Source: an uncultured Saprospirales bacterium (lineage in GTDB: Bacteria > Bacteroidota > Bacteroidia > Chitinophagales > Saprospiraceae). Taken from it: 64,000 nucleotides of DNA. Shown piece after piece: positions 1 through 7,798 of this stretch. The stretch spans positions 1 to 64,000 of the forward strand of contig CALMIR010000167.1 of assembly GCA_937864265.1 (NCBI GenBank). Direction: 5' to 3'. Every line of letters begins with the position of its first letter. Position 1 is the stretch's first letter. Position numbers and translations under genes: made by a program. The notes below the pieces were generated by a model. The model was not told where the DNA came from. It saw only the letters and a program-made list of their open reading frames with translations, and did not search any database.

Positions 1-205
1 GAAGTAAGGGAGTAAGAAGAAGTTGAGTGAGGGTGAGGGTGAGAGAGAGGGTGAGTTGGGTGTGAGTGTGGGTGTGAGTGTGAGTGTGAGTGTGGTTTGC
101 AGCACTCCCGTCCGACCGGGGTCGTTCCGCCTGGACGTAGTCCATTCGGACAGGCCGGGCGGGAAGGCACTAAAAGTGAGGGTGAGTGAGGCGAAATCAC
201 AAATG
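1..205 (-). repeat. Composite hexamer repeat, site A
   Basis: GGGTGA/GTGTGA-type tandem units (about 28-101) lie between two flanks. The flank at 1-25 is the reverse complement of TTCTTCTTACTCCCTTACTTC, and the flank near 92-104 is that of TTGCAAACCACAC. The same unit in the other orientation is tandemly repeated at 32.1-32.3 kb. A short second GTGAGG stretch lies at 178-192. The open frame through this block encodes only low-complexity sequence and is not taken as a gene. Confidence 0.8.
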
Positions 206-355
206 ACAATCTTATCTGGACAACTTTGTATCATGGTTTTTCCATTGCTTGTTGAAAATTTGGTTTTATGGAAGAATTCCATTCTGACGGCGCAAAGCGC
301 ATCAAAGAAGATCAGGGCTTCCTTTGGATACCATGCAGTAATTGCCTGCTGCTAG

Positions 356-498
356 TTCAATGGCTTGGCAAAAAGGCAAATAATAGGGTATAGGTCTAAA
401 GCCATACTGATAGGGCAATCGATGCATTGGTGTTGACAGTCAAGCAATCCCGCCATAAAAATGGAAACAACAAGTATATAGTTTCATGCCCCACTCGG
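356..498. repeat. Left direct repeat containing a ccmB 3'-end remnant
   Basis: Two blocks match the region downstream of and inside the 3' end of ccmB. Bases 382-397 match 2458-2474 (one gap). Bases 441-473 match 2548-2580 with 4 differences in 33. Read on the minus strand the second block still encodes LLFPFLWRD, the last residues of CcmB, but the stop codon has become TGC. No gene is supported in 206-498; umuC ends at 499. Confidence 0.7.
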
Positions 499-1764
499 TC
501 AAATGCGTAGCAACTCCTCCCAGCGAGTTGTATAGCGGGGACTGCGCCACTGCTCCTTCCGCGACCAATTGCGCTGCGTACCGCAAGAGGCAAAAAAGAC
601 CGTATTTCGCCCCTCCTTTCGGTTGATCTGATCCATCGCTTGCATGATTTTTTTGTTGCGCAGCACGTGTTCGTGATCGAGAAACAAGTGGGTTTGCAGC
701 ACCGTTTCGGGGCGCAAACCGGAGGCTAGGATACCTGCTTTTTTGTAGTTGGTACCTGCTTCGTACAGGCTTTTTATCAATTGTGCACTGAAGGTAATCA
801 ACTCATTGGTATTGGAAGTGGCAAAGGGTAGGGTGGCCCCCTGCGAGAAGTATTGCTTCCGGTCTTTGCGCACATTTTTAAACGGATTGGCCATCAGGAA
901 AACGGTGATATAGTCGGCTACCTGTTGGTATTGGCGCAGTTTTTCTGCCAGCCGGGTTGCGTAAACCGAAATGGCCTCTAGGAGCTCGTCCTGTTGATAA
1001 ACATCGCGCCGGAAAGAGCGGGAAACCAGGATGTTTTGGCGACTGCTCACCGGCGGATCTAATGCATAGCAGGGTGTTCCTTGGAGTTCCTTCAACAAGC
1101 GCAGGCCTACAACCCCAAATTCGCGGTACATCCAGGTTTCGGAAGCCTGTTGAAGCTCAGCTGCCGTACGGATGCCTGCTTTAGCCAGGCGGCGTTCATA
1201 CCCCGCGGCTATCCCCCAAATGGCTGTCACCGGGATATGAGTCAGGATCGGGTCATCAGCTTCCAAAACGCAAACGCCCTCTGATGTGTTATTTTTGGCA
1301 ATGTGGTTGGCCAGTTTACTCAAAGTCTTGGTTTTACCCATGCCGACGCAAGTGGGCAGGTGCACCCATTGGAGGATTTTTTGCCGAACATTTTGGCCAT
1401 AATCATATACTTCTTGCCAGGCATTTTCCTTAAAATCCAGTCGCAGAAAGGCTTCGTCAATGGAATAGACTTCTACCTCGGGGGCACATTGGTGGAGAAT
1501 GTTCATCACCCGGTTGCTCATGCTGCCATAGAGCGGGTAGTTGGAAGAAAATACCTTTACCCCTTTTTGCTCGATCAGGGACTTGATTTCCCAATAAGGG
1601 ACACCCATTTTTATCCCGATCTCCTTGGCTTGGCGAGAACGCGCAATGACACAGCCGTCGTTGTTGGAAAGCACGATAACAGGGCTATTGTGGATAGCGG
1701 GCGCAAAAACCTGTTCACAACTGGCATAAAATGAATTGCAATCCACCAGCGCAAACCATTTCAT
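499..1764 (-). CDS. umuC: Y-family DNA polymerase V catalytic subunit
   Basis: A 421-residue error-prone polymerase of the UmuC branch of the Y family; with processed UmuD it copies past DNA lesions. The N-terminus has the palm motif LVDCNSFYASCE (Asp8), and the second catalytic pair is Asp103-Glu104 in VYSIDEAFL. The C-terminal little-finger region (about 240-400) has the usual SRSF and ITVFL segments. ATG at 1764 is chosen because the umuD stop overlaps it as ATGA, which implies translational coupling; a longer frame would add 19 residues inside umuD. Length is typical of the family (about 420). Confidence 0.95.
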   Translation of the reverse strand: MKWFALVDCNSFYASCEQVFAPAIHNSPVIVLSNNDGCVIARSRQAKEIGIKMGVPYWEIKSLIEQKGVKVFSSNYPLYGSMSNRVMNILHQCAPEVEVYSIDEAFLRLDFKENAWQEVYDYGQNVRQKILQWVHLPTCVGMGKTKTLSKLANHIAKNNTSEGVCVLEADDPILTHIPVTAIWGIAAGYERRLAKAGIRTAAELQQASETWMYREFGVVGLRLLKELQGTPCYALDPPVSSRQNILVSRSFRRDVYQQDELLEAISVYATRLAEKLRQYQQVADYITVFLMANPFKNVRKDRKQYFSQGATLPFATSNTNELITFSAQLIKSLYEAGTNYKKAGILASGLRPETVLQTHLFLDHEHVLRNKKIMQAMDQINRKEGRNTVFFASCGTQRNWSRKEQWRSPRYTTRWEELLRI

Positions 1765-2201
1765 AGGGCGTAGGGTTTGTGAATGACGTTGGTGACAACC
1801 CCCCAGACCTGGAATTCGCAACCTTCTTTCAATTCAATGGCCTTGTACGCAGGATTCTCCGGCTGGAGGAAGTACTTGTCCTGGTGGCGAACCCAACGCT
1901 TTACGGTAAATTCACCGTCAATGAGCGCTACAATGACATCACCTGAACGCGCCTGGAGGGAACAGTCAACAATCAGAATGTCGTCCTGATAAATACCTGC
2001 CCGGATCATGGAATCGCCGGTCACCCGAACGAAAAAGGTAGCCTCCGGATTTTTAATCAGGTAATCATTCAGGTCTAATTCTTCTTCCAGATAGTCGTCG
2101 GCAGGGGAGGGAAAACCAGCTGACACACCTGCAAACAGTGGAAATGATTTTGTCAGTTTGCACAAAGGTAAAACACGAACGAGCGTAGTATTTCTGATCA
2201 T
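1761..2201 (-). CDS. umuD: UmuD-type self-cleaving S24 protein
   Basis: A 146-residue LexA/UmuD-type serine peptidase (S24) that removes its own N-terminus to give the active polymerase V partner. The predicted cleavage bond is Ala28-Gly29 in VSAGFPSPADDY. The catalytic dyad is Ser64 (TGDSM) and Lys101 (GEFTVKRW). There is no N-terminal DNA-binding domain, which separates it from LexA. It is the first gene of a umuDC operon. Control by the SOS response is expected from the family; I could not identify an SOS operator. A near-palindromic element starts 18 bases upstream of the ATG. Confidence 0.93.
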   Translation of the reverse strand: MIRNTTLVRVLPLCKLTKSFPLFAGVSAGFPSPADDYLEEELDLNDYLIKNPEATFFVRVTGDSMIRAGIYQDDILIVDCSLQARSGDVIVALIDGEFTVKRWVRHQDKYFLQPENPAYKAIELKEGCEFQVWGVVTNVIHKPYAL

Positions 2202-2218
2202 GGCAAATGTTTAACATA

Positions 2219-2325
2219 GTAATGCAGAAAAATTAATTGCCCAATTTAACGGTTCACTCCAAGTGTATCCTCAGCTGTTGTAGGGGCGCTAAGCCATCGG
2301 GAAGTCATTTTTTGCACACTACTTA
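2219..2325 (+). repeat. Palindromic element, copy 1
   Basis: Starts GTAATGCAGAAAAATTAA and ends TCATTTTTTGCACACTAC, which are imperfect terminal inverted repeats. The central loop AACGGTTCACTCCAAGTGT matches the other copies at 3.3, 21.5 and 25.7 kb. The inner left arm is mostly deleted, so this copy is shorter (about 107 bp) and poorly paired. It begins 18 bases upstream of the umuD start codon. Confidence 0.75.
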
Positions 2326-2550
2326 AGTTTTGAGTTTATTTGAGGCGGCAATTTAATTCAATTTGTTTTAATTGATTCAAAACGATGGATTGTTCAAAAT
2401 AAATTGTTTTAACTTATGCGTTATGGCCAAATATGTAGCAAGGATTGTCAGAGAACGAATAGGGTATAGCGTCTTTCCCATTGAGCGCGTTATCAAGATG
2501 ACGCAGCTGCGCTAAAGTCACGCCGACACCGGTAGCGCCAGATCCTGCAA
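2326..2550. other. Non-coding DNA with the right direct repeat
   Basis: AT-rich to about 2410, with AATT/CAATT stretches, and no convincing frame. From 2458 it becomes the right-hand copy of the direct repeat seen at 382-473; the repeat continues into the 3' end of ccmB (2551-2580). Compared with the left copy there is an extra block of about 30 bases between the two matching segments. Confidence 0.6.
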
Positions 2551-3210
2551 TCAATCCCGCCACAAGAATGGAAATAACAAAACGGAGATACCCAAAATCA
2601 GCATATTTACGGCAGCTAGAATGAGTACATCCTGATCGACATTGGTGTCTTGCATCAAGCGCAGGGCATTGGCCGATATTTTGAGCAAAGTCAATAAAAT
2701 GGGAATAATCAGCGGGAAGCTCAGTATAGTCATCAATGTCGCATTGTTATCGGCCTTAGCAGAGATCGCGGATAGAAAGGTAAAGCAAGTGGAAAAACTA
2801 CTGGCGCCCAAAAAAAGCGCCAGAAAAAACTGGGTGCTGGCTTTGACCGGATTGCCTGCTACGATACTGAATCCCAGCCAGCAAAGCAGACTCAAAATGA
2901 ACAATAAGACGATATTGTAAATGATTTTGGACAATAATATAGAAAGGGGATTGACCAAACTGTAGTAATAAAGTTGCCGTTGACTACTTTCCTGAACAAA
3001 ACTTTTAACGACGGCACTGATCGAAGCAAATAAGATGATGATCCAAAACAAGGTGTTCCACACATTGGGCTGGATGTTTTGGAAGGAAATATAGACGATA
3101 AAAATAGTGGAAAACACATAAAGTAAAATGCCACTAATGGCATAGGCATTACGGAATTCCAATCGGAAATCTTTGCGGAGCAAAAAGGCAATTTCTTTGA
3201 AGATGATCAT
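2551..3210 (-). CDS. ccmB: Heme exporter subunit CcmB
   Basis: A 219-residue inner-membrane protein of the CcmB family, a permease component of the ABC system needed for cytochrome c maturation. It starts IIFKEIAFLLRKDFRLEFRN, the usual cytoplasmic N-terminus, followed by about six hydrophobic segments and the PLSILLSKIIYN segment typical of the family. Length matches CcmB (about 220). No ccmA or ccmC lies beside it, so the partners are elsewhere or left of the window. Its last codons are duplicated at 441-473. Confidence 0.9.
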   Translation of the reverse strand: MIIFKEIAFLLRKDFRLEFRNAYAISGILLYVFSTIFIVYISFQNIQPNVWNTLFWIIILFASISAVVKSFVQESSQRQLYYYSLVNPLSILLSKIIYNIVLLFILSLLCWLGFSIVAGNPVKASTQFFLALFLGASSFSTCFTFLSAISAKADNNATLMTILSFPLIIPILLTLLKISANALRLMQDTNVDQDVLILAAVNMLILGISVLLFPFLWRD

Positions 3211-3324
3211 AAGGCAAAAATAAAGCCTTCTGAAACAAAACCAGCTTATTTGTTAAATTTACTGGATGAACAAGATGGCAAATAGCCTGTTTTTTAAACT
3301 TTAAATGGGTGTGTAGCATGTAAA

Positions 3325-3445
3325 TAACGCAGAAAAATGAATTGACCGATTTGCCCTTATCATAGCAGACAAACGATTCATTTTAAGTGTGTCCGCTAGG
3401 GTAAGGACTTTGATAAATCGGGCAATAATTTTTTGCACGCCGCTA
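3325..3445 (+). repeat. Palindromic element, copy 2
   Basis: AACGCAGAAAAATGAATT at the left end and TAATTTTTTGCACGCCGC at the right. The arms CCTTATCATAGCAGAC and GTCCGCTAGGGTAAGG pair at 14 of 16 positions (one G-T). The loop AACGATTCATTTTAAGTGT is shared with the other copies. It ends about 58 bases before the amidase start and lies between the divergent ccmB and amidase genes; otherwise the 3211-3503 gap shows only AT-rich sequence. Confidence 0.85.
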
Positions 3446-3503
3446 AAATTTAAAAAGTAAACAATAAAATTATACTTTAGTCTTCTGAAACCATCCCCAA
3501 AAT

Positions 3504-4721
3504 ATGATAACCCGGTTTACTATTTGGCAATTAGCGTTTTTTGTGAGTACATTTTTTTTCCATCAACCACAGCTATTGGCTGAGGAAAAGTTCCATGCGA
3601 CAACTGCATTGGTAGGCGACGGCATTTATGCCATGATGCGTCGATATGATTTGGATAAGTATTCCTGTAATTTTGACAAATTTTACGAGCTTAATAAATT
3701 GAAAAAAGGCGCTCACCTGCTTGCAGGTAAAAAATACTACTTACCTATACTCATCTATTCGTTTAATGGCAAAACCATTCGCTCTTCTATCGGTATTGAC
3801 GATTGGGATAAAGCCGTTCGCATCCAGGAGTACAACGAATCGATGTTGGAAAAAGAGCTTCGATCCAGTTCTTTTCAGAAAGACCTCGCATTGTGGGTGC
3901 CTTATCACGAGTTGAATTGTGAGAAAGCAGATTTGGACATTCCATCACCTGTAAGTACCGCTCCAGAGGAAAATAAGTCTAAAGCAAAAGGCAGCCGCAA
4001 TTTTCCTATATTTGGTAAAAAATACGCCGATACGCCCCAATTGAGTAGCAAATTAAAGGGCAAGGTATTTTATGTAGTTGGGGGGCATGGTGGGCCTGAT
4101 CCGGGAGCAATGGAAAAAAGGGGGAATTATACCCTCTGTGAAGATGAATATGCCTATGATGTCGCTTTGAGGCTTTGTCGGAATTTAATAGCTCATGGCG
4201 CTACCGCTTACATGATCTGCCGGGATGACAATGATGGGATACGAGATGATAAATACCTCAAATGCGATAAAGACGAGGTACTTTGGGGCGATGTGAAAAT
4301 GTCGGAGCAACAAAAAACCCGGCTTTTTCAACGTTCCGATATCATCAATGAATTGTATGAAAGCAATAAATTACAAGGGGTATCCGATCAAACAATGATA
4401 GCCATTCACGTGGATTCCCGCAGTAAAAGCGAACGTATAGATGTTTTTTTCTATCATCACTCCCAGAGCAAGGAGGGAAAGCAACTGGCTACCAATATGC
4501 ATAAAACCATGAAAGCCAAATACAAAAAGCATCGGGCTAATGGAGAATACCACGGGACGGTTTCAGCCAGGGACTTGCACATGTTGCGGGAATGCAAACC
4601 CAAATCGGTGTATATCGAATTGGCTAATATCAAAAATGTGCATGATCAGCAACGGATCATTCTAGATAGCAATCGCCAGGCTTTGGCCGATTGGCTGCTA
4701 GAAGGCATCTTAGCCGATTGA
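3504..4721 (+). CDS. Exported N-acetylmuramoyl-L-alanine amidase (Amidase_3)
   Basis: A 405-residue cell-wall hydrolase that cuts the bond between N-acetylmuramic acid and the stem peptide. The first 26 residues form a signal peptide. Residues about 38-83 (GDGIYAMMRRYDL to GKKYYLPI) resemble a LysM-type binding module. The Amidase_3 domain (about 186-400) carries the zinc ligands and catalytic residues expected: His195 (GGHGG), Glu213 or Glu215, His302 (IAIHVDS) and Glu372 (VYIELANI). It is followed after 10 bases by the PgpH-like gene and is probably co-transcribed with it. Confidence 0.9.
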   Translation: MITRFTIWQLAFFVSTFFFHQPQLLAEEKFHATTALVGDGIYAMMRRYDLDKYSCNFDKFYELNKLKKGAHLLAGKKYYLPILIYSFNGKTIRSSIGIDDWDKAVRIQEYNESMLEKELRSSSFQKDLALWVPYHELNCEKADLDIPSPVSTAPEENKSKAKGSRNFPIFGKKYADTPQLSSKLKGKVFYVVGGHGGPDPGAMEKRGNYTLCEDEYAYDVALRLCRNLIAHGATAYMICRDDNDGIRDDKYLKCDKDEVLWGDVKMSEQQKTRLFQRSDIINELYESNKLQGVSDQTMIAIHVDSRSKSERIDVFFYHHSQSKEGKQLATNMHKTMKAKYKKHRANGEYHGTVSARDLHMLRECKPKSVYIELANIKNVHDQQRIILDSNRQALADWLLEGILAD

Positions 4722-4731
4722 ATGGGGCATT

Positions 4732-6810
4732 ATGAACAAATTTCAACAAATAAAAAGTCAATTATCAGGTATAGCTTCTTACGGCTTATTCTTGGGAGCC
4801 ATTGTTTTAATTACCAATCTCTTTCCCAATAAATTACAATTTAATTACAATTTTGATAAAGGTAAAATATGGCCTTACAGCGACCTAAGGGCTTCATTTG
4901 ATTTTGCTGTGTTGCGCCCACAGCAGGAAATCATACAAGAAGAAGTGCGGATCAAAGAACAGTTTTCCCCATATTATGAGATCAACGACAGCCTGACCAA
5001 AGAGCAGCTCCAAATTTTTAGAGAGCACTTTAAAGAACATTGGAAAGCAGTCAGGGGAAATGGTTCGTTTGATGATGTGTCTCAACGACCGGAAATTTAT
5101 GAGACGTACGGGGAACAGTTTTTAAAGCGCATTTTAAAAAAAGGGATATTAAAACTGGCTGATAACCACAACGATAAAACTTCCGAATTTGTCATCCACA
5201 TACTAGATGGCAATACCGTTCATCCACAAACGCTGGGCAATTTACAAACCCTGGGGGCAGCCAGGAATCTGCTGATCGACTCCTTGCCTTATAGTGGGCT
5301 GGCAGATGCAGATTTCCTTTATCCTATACTGGAAAAATCGCTGGCAGCCAATCTTTTTTTCAACCCCGATCTCAGTGAGAAAATGATGCAGGAGGAAATC
5401 CGGCAAATCAGCCAATACCGGGGAAAAGTGGCAAAAGGAGAAATTATTGTACCCCAAAATGGGCTGATTAGCGATGAAGTTTATCAACGCCTGGAATCTT
5501 ATCGCCTGGAATACGAAAAACAGGCAGAAAATGGGCAATCGCCGCTCGGGCTTCTTTTGGGGTATTTGTTGCTGGCATCCATTATACTAGGGGTGTACTA
5601 CATTTATTTGAAGAACTACTATCCACAGATATTGTACCAGACGCACCAGTTGTTCTTTTTGCTAATGTGGGTTATTCTTTTTGCTTACTTGGTAACACTT
5701 TTTGAGCAGGCGAATAGTCTAAATATTTTGATGTTGCCCTATTGTATCGTTCCTATCGTTATTAAGAATTTTTTTGATAGTCGGCTGGCTTTTTTTACCC
5801 ATATCGTTGTTGTGCTGATCGCCGGATTTATTTCTTCATTGGGCTATGAATTTATTTTTTTACAAGTATTGGCTGGAATGGTCGTCATAGTTGGTGATGT
5901 GGTGACAAAAAACTGGAATCGCTTTTTTTATTCCATCCTTTTTATCTTGCTGACCTACGTGCTTGGCAATCTGGGGATTGGGCTGGTACAGGGAGGCGAT
6001 TGGGCCGATTTGAACTATGGCGCATATTATTGTTTGCTCATCAGCAGCTTTTTAACTTTGTTGGCTTATCCGCTTATCCCTTTGTTTGAGCGCTTTTTCC
6101 GCTTTACATCTTCCATTACTTTAACCGAATTACAAGACCATGATCGGCCTTTACTGCGGGAATTGGCAGCCAAAGCGCCGGGCACCTGGCAGCACTCTAT
6201 TCAAGTGGGCAATATGGCGGAAGAAGCTGCCCGAGCCATCCAAGCAGATGCCCTTTTGATTAAAGTGGCGGCACTTTATCACGATATTGGCAAAAGCAAA
6301 CAACCAGAATATTATATCGAAAACCAAGCAGGAGAAAACCCACACCTACTCCTGTCGGAAAAAGAAAGCGCTAAACTGGTGATATCTCATGTGGAAGAAG
6401 GGGTCAAAATGGCCAAAAAAGCCTACTTGCCAGTGGCCATTATTGAATTCATCAAAACCCATCATGGGACTACGCGCGCAGAGTATTTTTATAGAAAATA
6501 CAAAGAAAAACACCCGAATGAATTGTTCGATGACAATGTGTTTCGTTACCCCGGCCCAAAACCAAAAACAAAAGAACAGACCATCCTCATGTTGGCCGAT
6601 ACCATAGAGGCGGGCTGCAAAAGCCTCAAAAATCCAACAGAAACGGAACTGATTACTTTTATTGACAAACTCATCAGTGAAAAAATAGCTAAAGAGCAAT
6701 TACAAGAGTCTGTTTTATCCTTTGAAGAGTTGGAACTGTGCCGGGAGGTTTTCCATCGATTCATGAAGTCGGTGCATCACGGCAGGATTGAATATCCAAA
6801 AGAGGATTAA
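4732..6810 (+). CDS. 7TM-HD phosphodiesterase (PgpH family, c-di-AMP type)
   Basis: A 692-residue membrane protein with the 7TMR-HD layout: one N-terminal membrane helix (about 14-31), an extracytoplasmic domain to about 265, seven membrane helices (about 270-460) and a C-terminal cytoplasmic HD domain. The metal motif HDIGK is at residues 517-521, with further His residues in FIKTHHGTTRAEYFY. Known members degrade cyclic di-AMP. The neighbour is a peptidoglycan amidase, which suits the link between c-di-AMP and envelope stress. The substrate here is inferred from the family. Confidence 0.9.
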   Translation: MNKFQQIKSQLSGIASYGLFLGAIVLITNLFPNKLQFNYNFDKGKIWPYSDLRASFDFAVLRPQQEIIQEEVRIKEQFSPYYEINDSLTKEQLQIFREHFKEHWKAVRGNGSFDDVSQRPEIYETYGEQFLKRILKKGILKLADNHNDKTSEFVIHILDGNTVHPQTLGNLQTLGAARNLLIDSLPYSGLADADFLYPILEKSLAANLFFNPDLSEKMMQEEIRQISQYRGKVAKGEIIVPQNGLISDEVYQRLESYRLEYEKQAENGQSPLGLLLGYLLLASIILGVYYIYLKNYYPQILYQTHQLFFLLMWVILFAYLVTLFEQANSLNILMLPYCIVPIVIKNFFDSRLAFFTHIVVVLIAGFISSLGYEFIFLQVLAGMVVIVGDVVTKNWNRFFYSILFILLTYVLGNLGIGLVQGGDWADLNYGAYYCLLISSFLTLLAYPLIPLFERFFRFTSSITLTELQDHDRPLLRELAAKAPGTWQHSIQVGNMAEEAARAIQADALLIKVAALYHDIGKSKQPEYYIENQAGENPHLLLSEKESAKLVISHVEEGVKMAKKAYLPVAIIEFIKTHHGTTRAEYFYRKYKEKHPNELFDDNVFRYPGPKPKTKEQTILMLADTIEAGCKSLKNPTETELITFIDKLISEKIAKEQLQESVLSFEELELCREVFHRFMKSVHHGRIEYPKED

Positions 6811-6834
6811 TAAAAAGGCTTCTGAATAATTTTA

Positions 6835-6842
6835 TACATTTG
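6835..6842 (+). promoter_or_regulatory. -7 box for prmA
   Basis: TACATTTG is a perfect TAnnTTTG Bacteroidota -7 element. No clear -33 TTG lies at the right distance. It overlaps the possible TTG start at 6840, which argues that prmA starts at the downstream ATG. Confidence 0.45.
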
Positions 6843-6878
6843 CCGGAAATTCACCAAATAAGAACAGCACCTCAAGGA

Positions 6879-7718
6879 ATGGATTATTACTGTTATACAA
6901 TAGAAGTAGAACCCGGCTTGTCAGAAGCCTTACTAGGTTTAATTGCCGACTTGCCTTTTGATACCTTTGAAGAAGAAGAAGGCCTACTAAAAGCTTACCT
7001 GCCTGCACAAAACTCAATGACTGAAGTCGATGCATTCCTGATAGATATTCAAGGTACTATTCCTTTTACCTACCAGATCAGTTTTATCCCTTACCAAAAC
7101 TGGAACGAGCTCTGGGAATCCAATTTTACACCCATTCAAATTGACCATTTTTGCGCCGTAAGGGCACCTTTTCACGACCCCATAACGGATGTTCAGCACG
7201 AAATCGTGATACAGCCCAAAATGGCTTTTGGCACGGGGCATCACGAAACGACTTATATGATGATGGCAGGCATGCAGGCGATAGATTTTGATCAAAAAAA
7301 AGTCCTGGATTTCGGGTGTGGAACGGGCATCCTGGCCATATTGGCGGAAAAGCTGGGCGCTACCACCATAGACGCAATTGATATAGAGGAAGCCTCCTTT
7401 GAAAACACCAAAGAAAATGCAATAGTCAATTGCTGTGAACATATTATACCCTGGCTAGGGGAATTAGACCTTGTCGAAAACAACAGCTACGATATTATAC
7501 TGGCAAATATTAACAGAAATGTAATATTTAGTACTTTAGCGTCGTTATATCGCCAATTGCAGCCGGGGGGCACACTGCTTATTTCCGGTATATTAACGAA
7601 TGACGAGCCGGAAGCCATTCAACGGGCTGAAGCAGTGGGTTTCAGCAGCGTACAAAAGGATACTAAAGGAAAGTGGTCTTACATTCATTTGACAAAACCC
7701 CGAATTTCCCAAACCTGA
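6879..7718 (+). CDS. prmA: Ribosomal protein L11 methyltransferase
   Basis: A 279-residue class I SAM-dependent methyltransferase that modifies lysines (and the N-terminus in studied species) of ribosomal protein L11. The small N-terminal substrate domain is followed by the Rossmann domain with VLDFGCGTGILAIL (SAM motif I), IDAIDIEEAS (motif II) and LANINRNV, the NxxPY-like position that reads LANI in PrmA. FGTGHHETT is a PrmA hallmark. A longer frame from a TTG at 6840 is rejected because that codon lies in a putative -7 box; ATG 6879 gives the family length. Confidence 0.93.
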   Translation: MDYYCYTIEVEPGLSEALLGLIADLPFDTFEEEEGLLKAYLPAQNSMTEVDAFLIDIQGTIPFTYQISFIPYQNWNELWESNFTPIQIDHFCAVRAPFHDPITDVQHEIVIQPKMAFGTGHHETTYMMMAGMQAIDFDQKKVLDFGCGTGILAILAEKLGATTIDAIDIEEASFENTKENAIVNCCEHIIPWLGELDLVENNSYDIILANINRNVIFSTLASLYRQLQPGGTLLISGILTNDEPEAIQRAEAVGFSSVQKDTKGKWSYIHLTKPRISQT

Positions 7719-7735
7719 TACTTTTATATCATACA

Positions 7736-7791
7736 TAGTCTAGCGTCTATAGTCTAAAATCTATAGTCTAGCATCTAAAGTCTAAATTACG
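7736..7791. repeat. Heptamer (TAGTCTA) tandem repeat
   Basis: Eight consecutive 7-base units related to TAGTCTA fill the gap between prmA and the next gene. They read as three good 14-base repeats (7736, 7750, 7764) and one degenerate unit (7778). The array ends 7 bases before the next start codon. Confidence 0.75.
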
Positions 7792-7798
7792 TGGTGTT

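Noticed and set aside
23..355. Open frame across the first repeat block
   Set aside because: Its sequence is the translation of GGGTGA/GTGTGA repeats followed by unlike residues; no start signal or domain.
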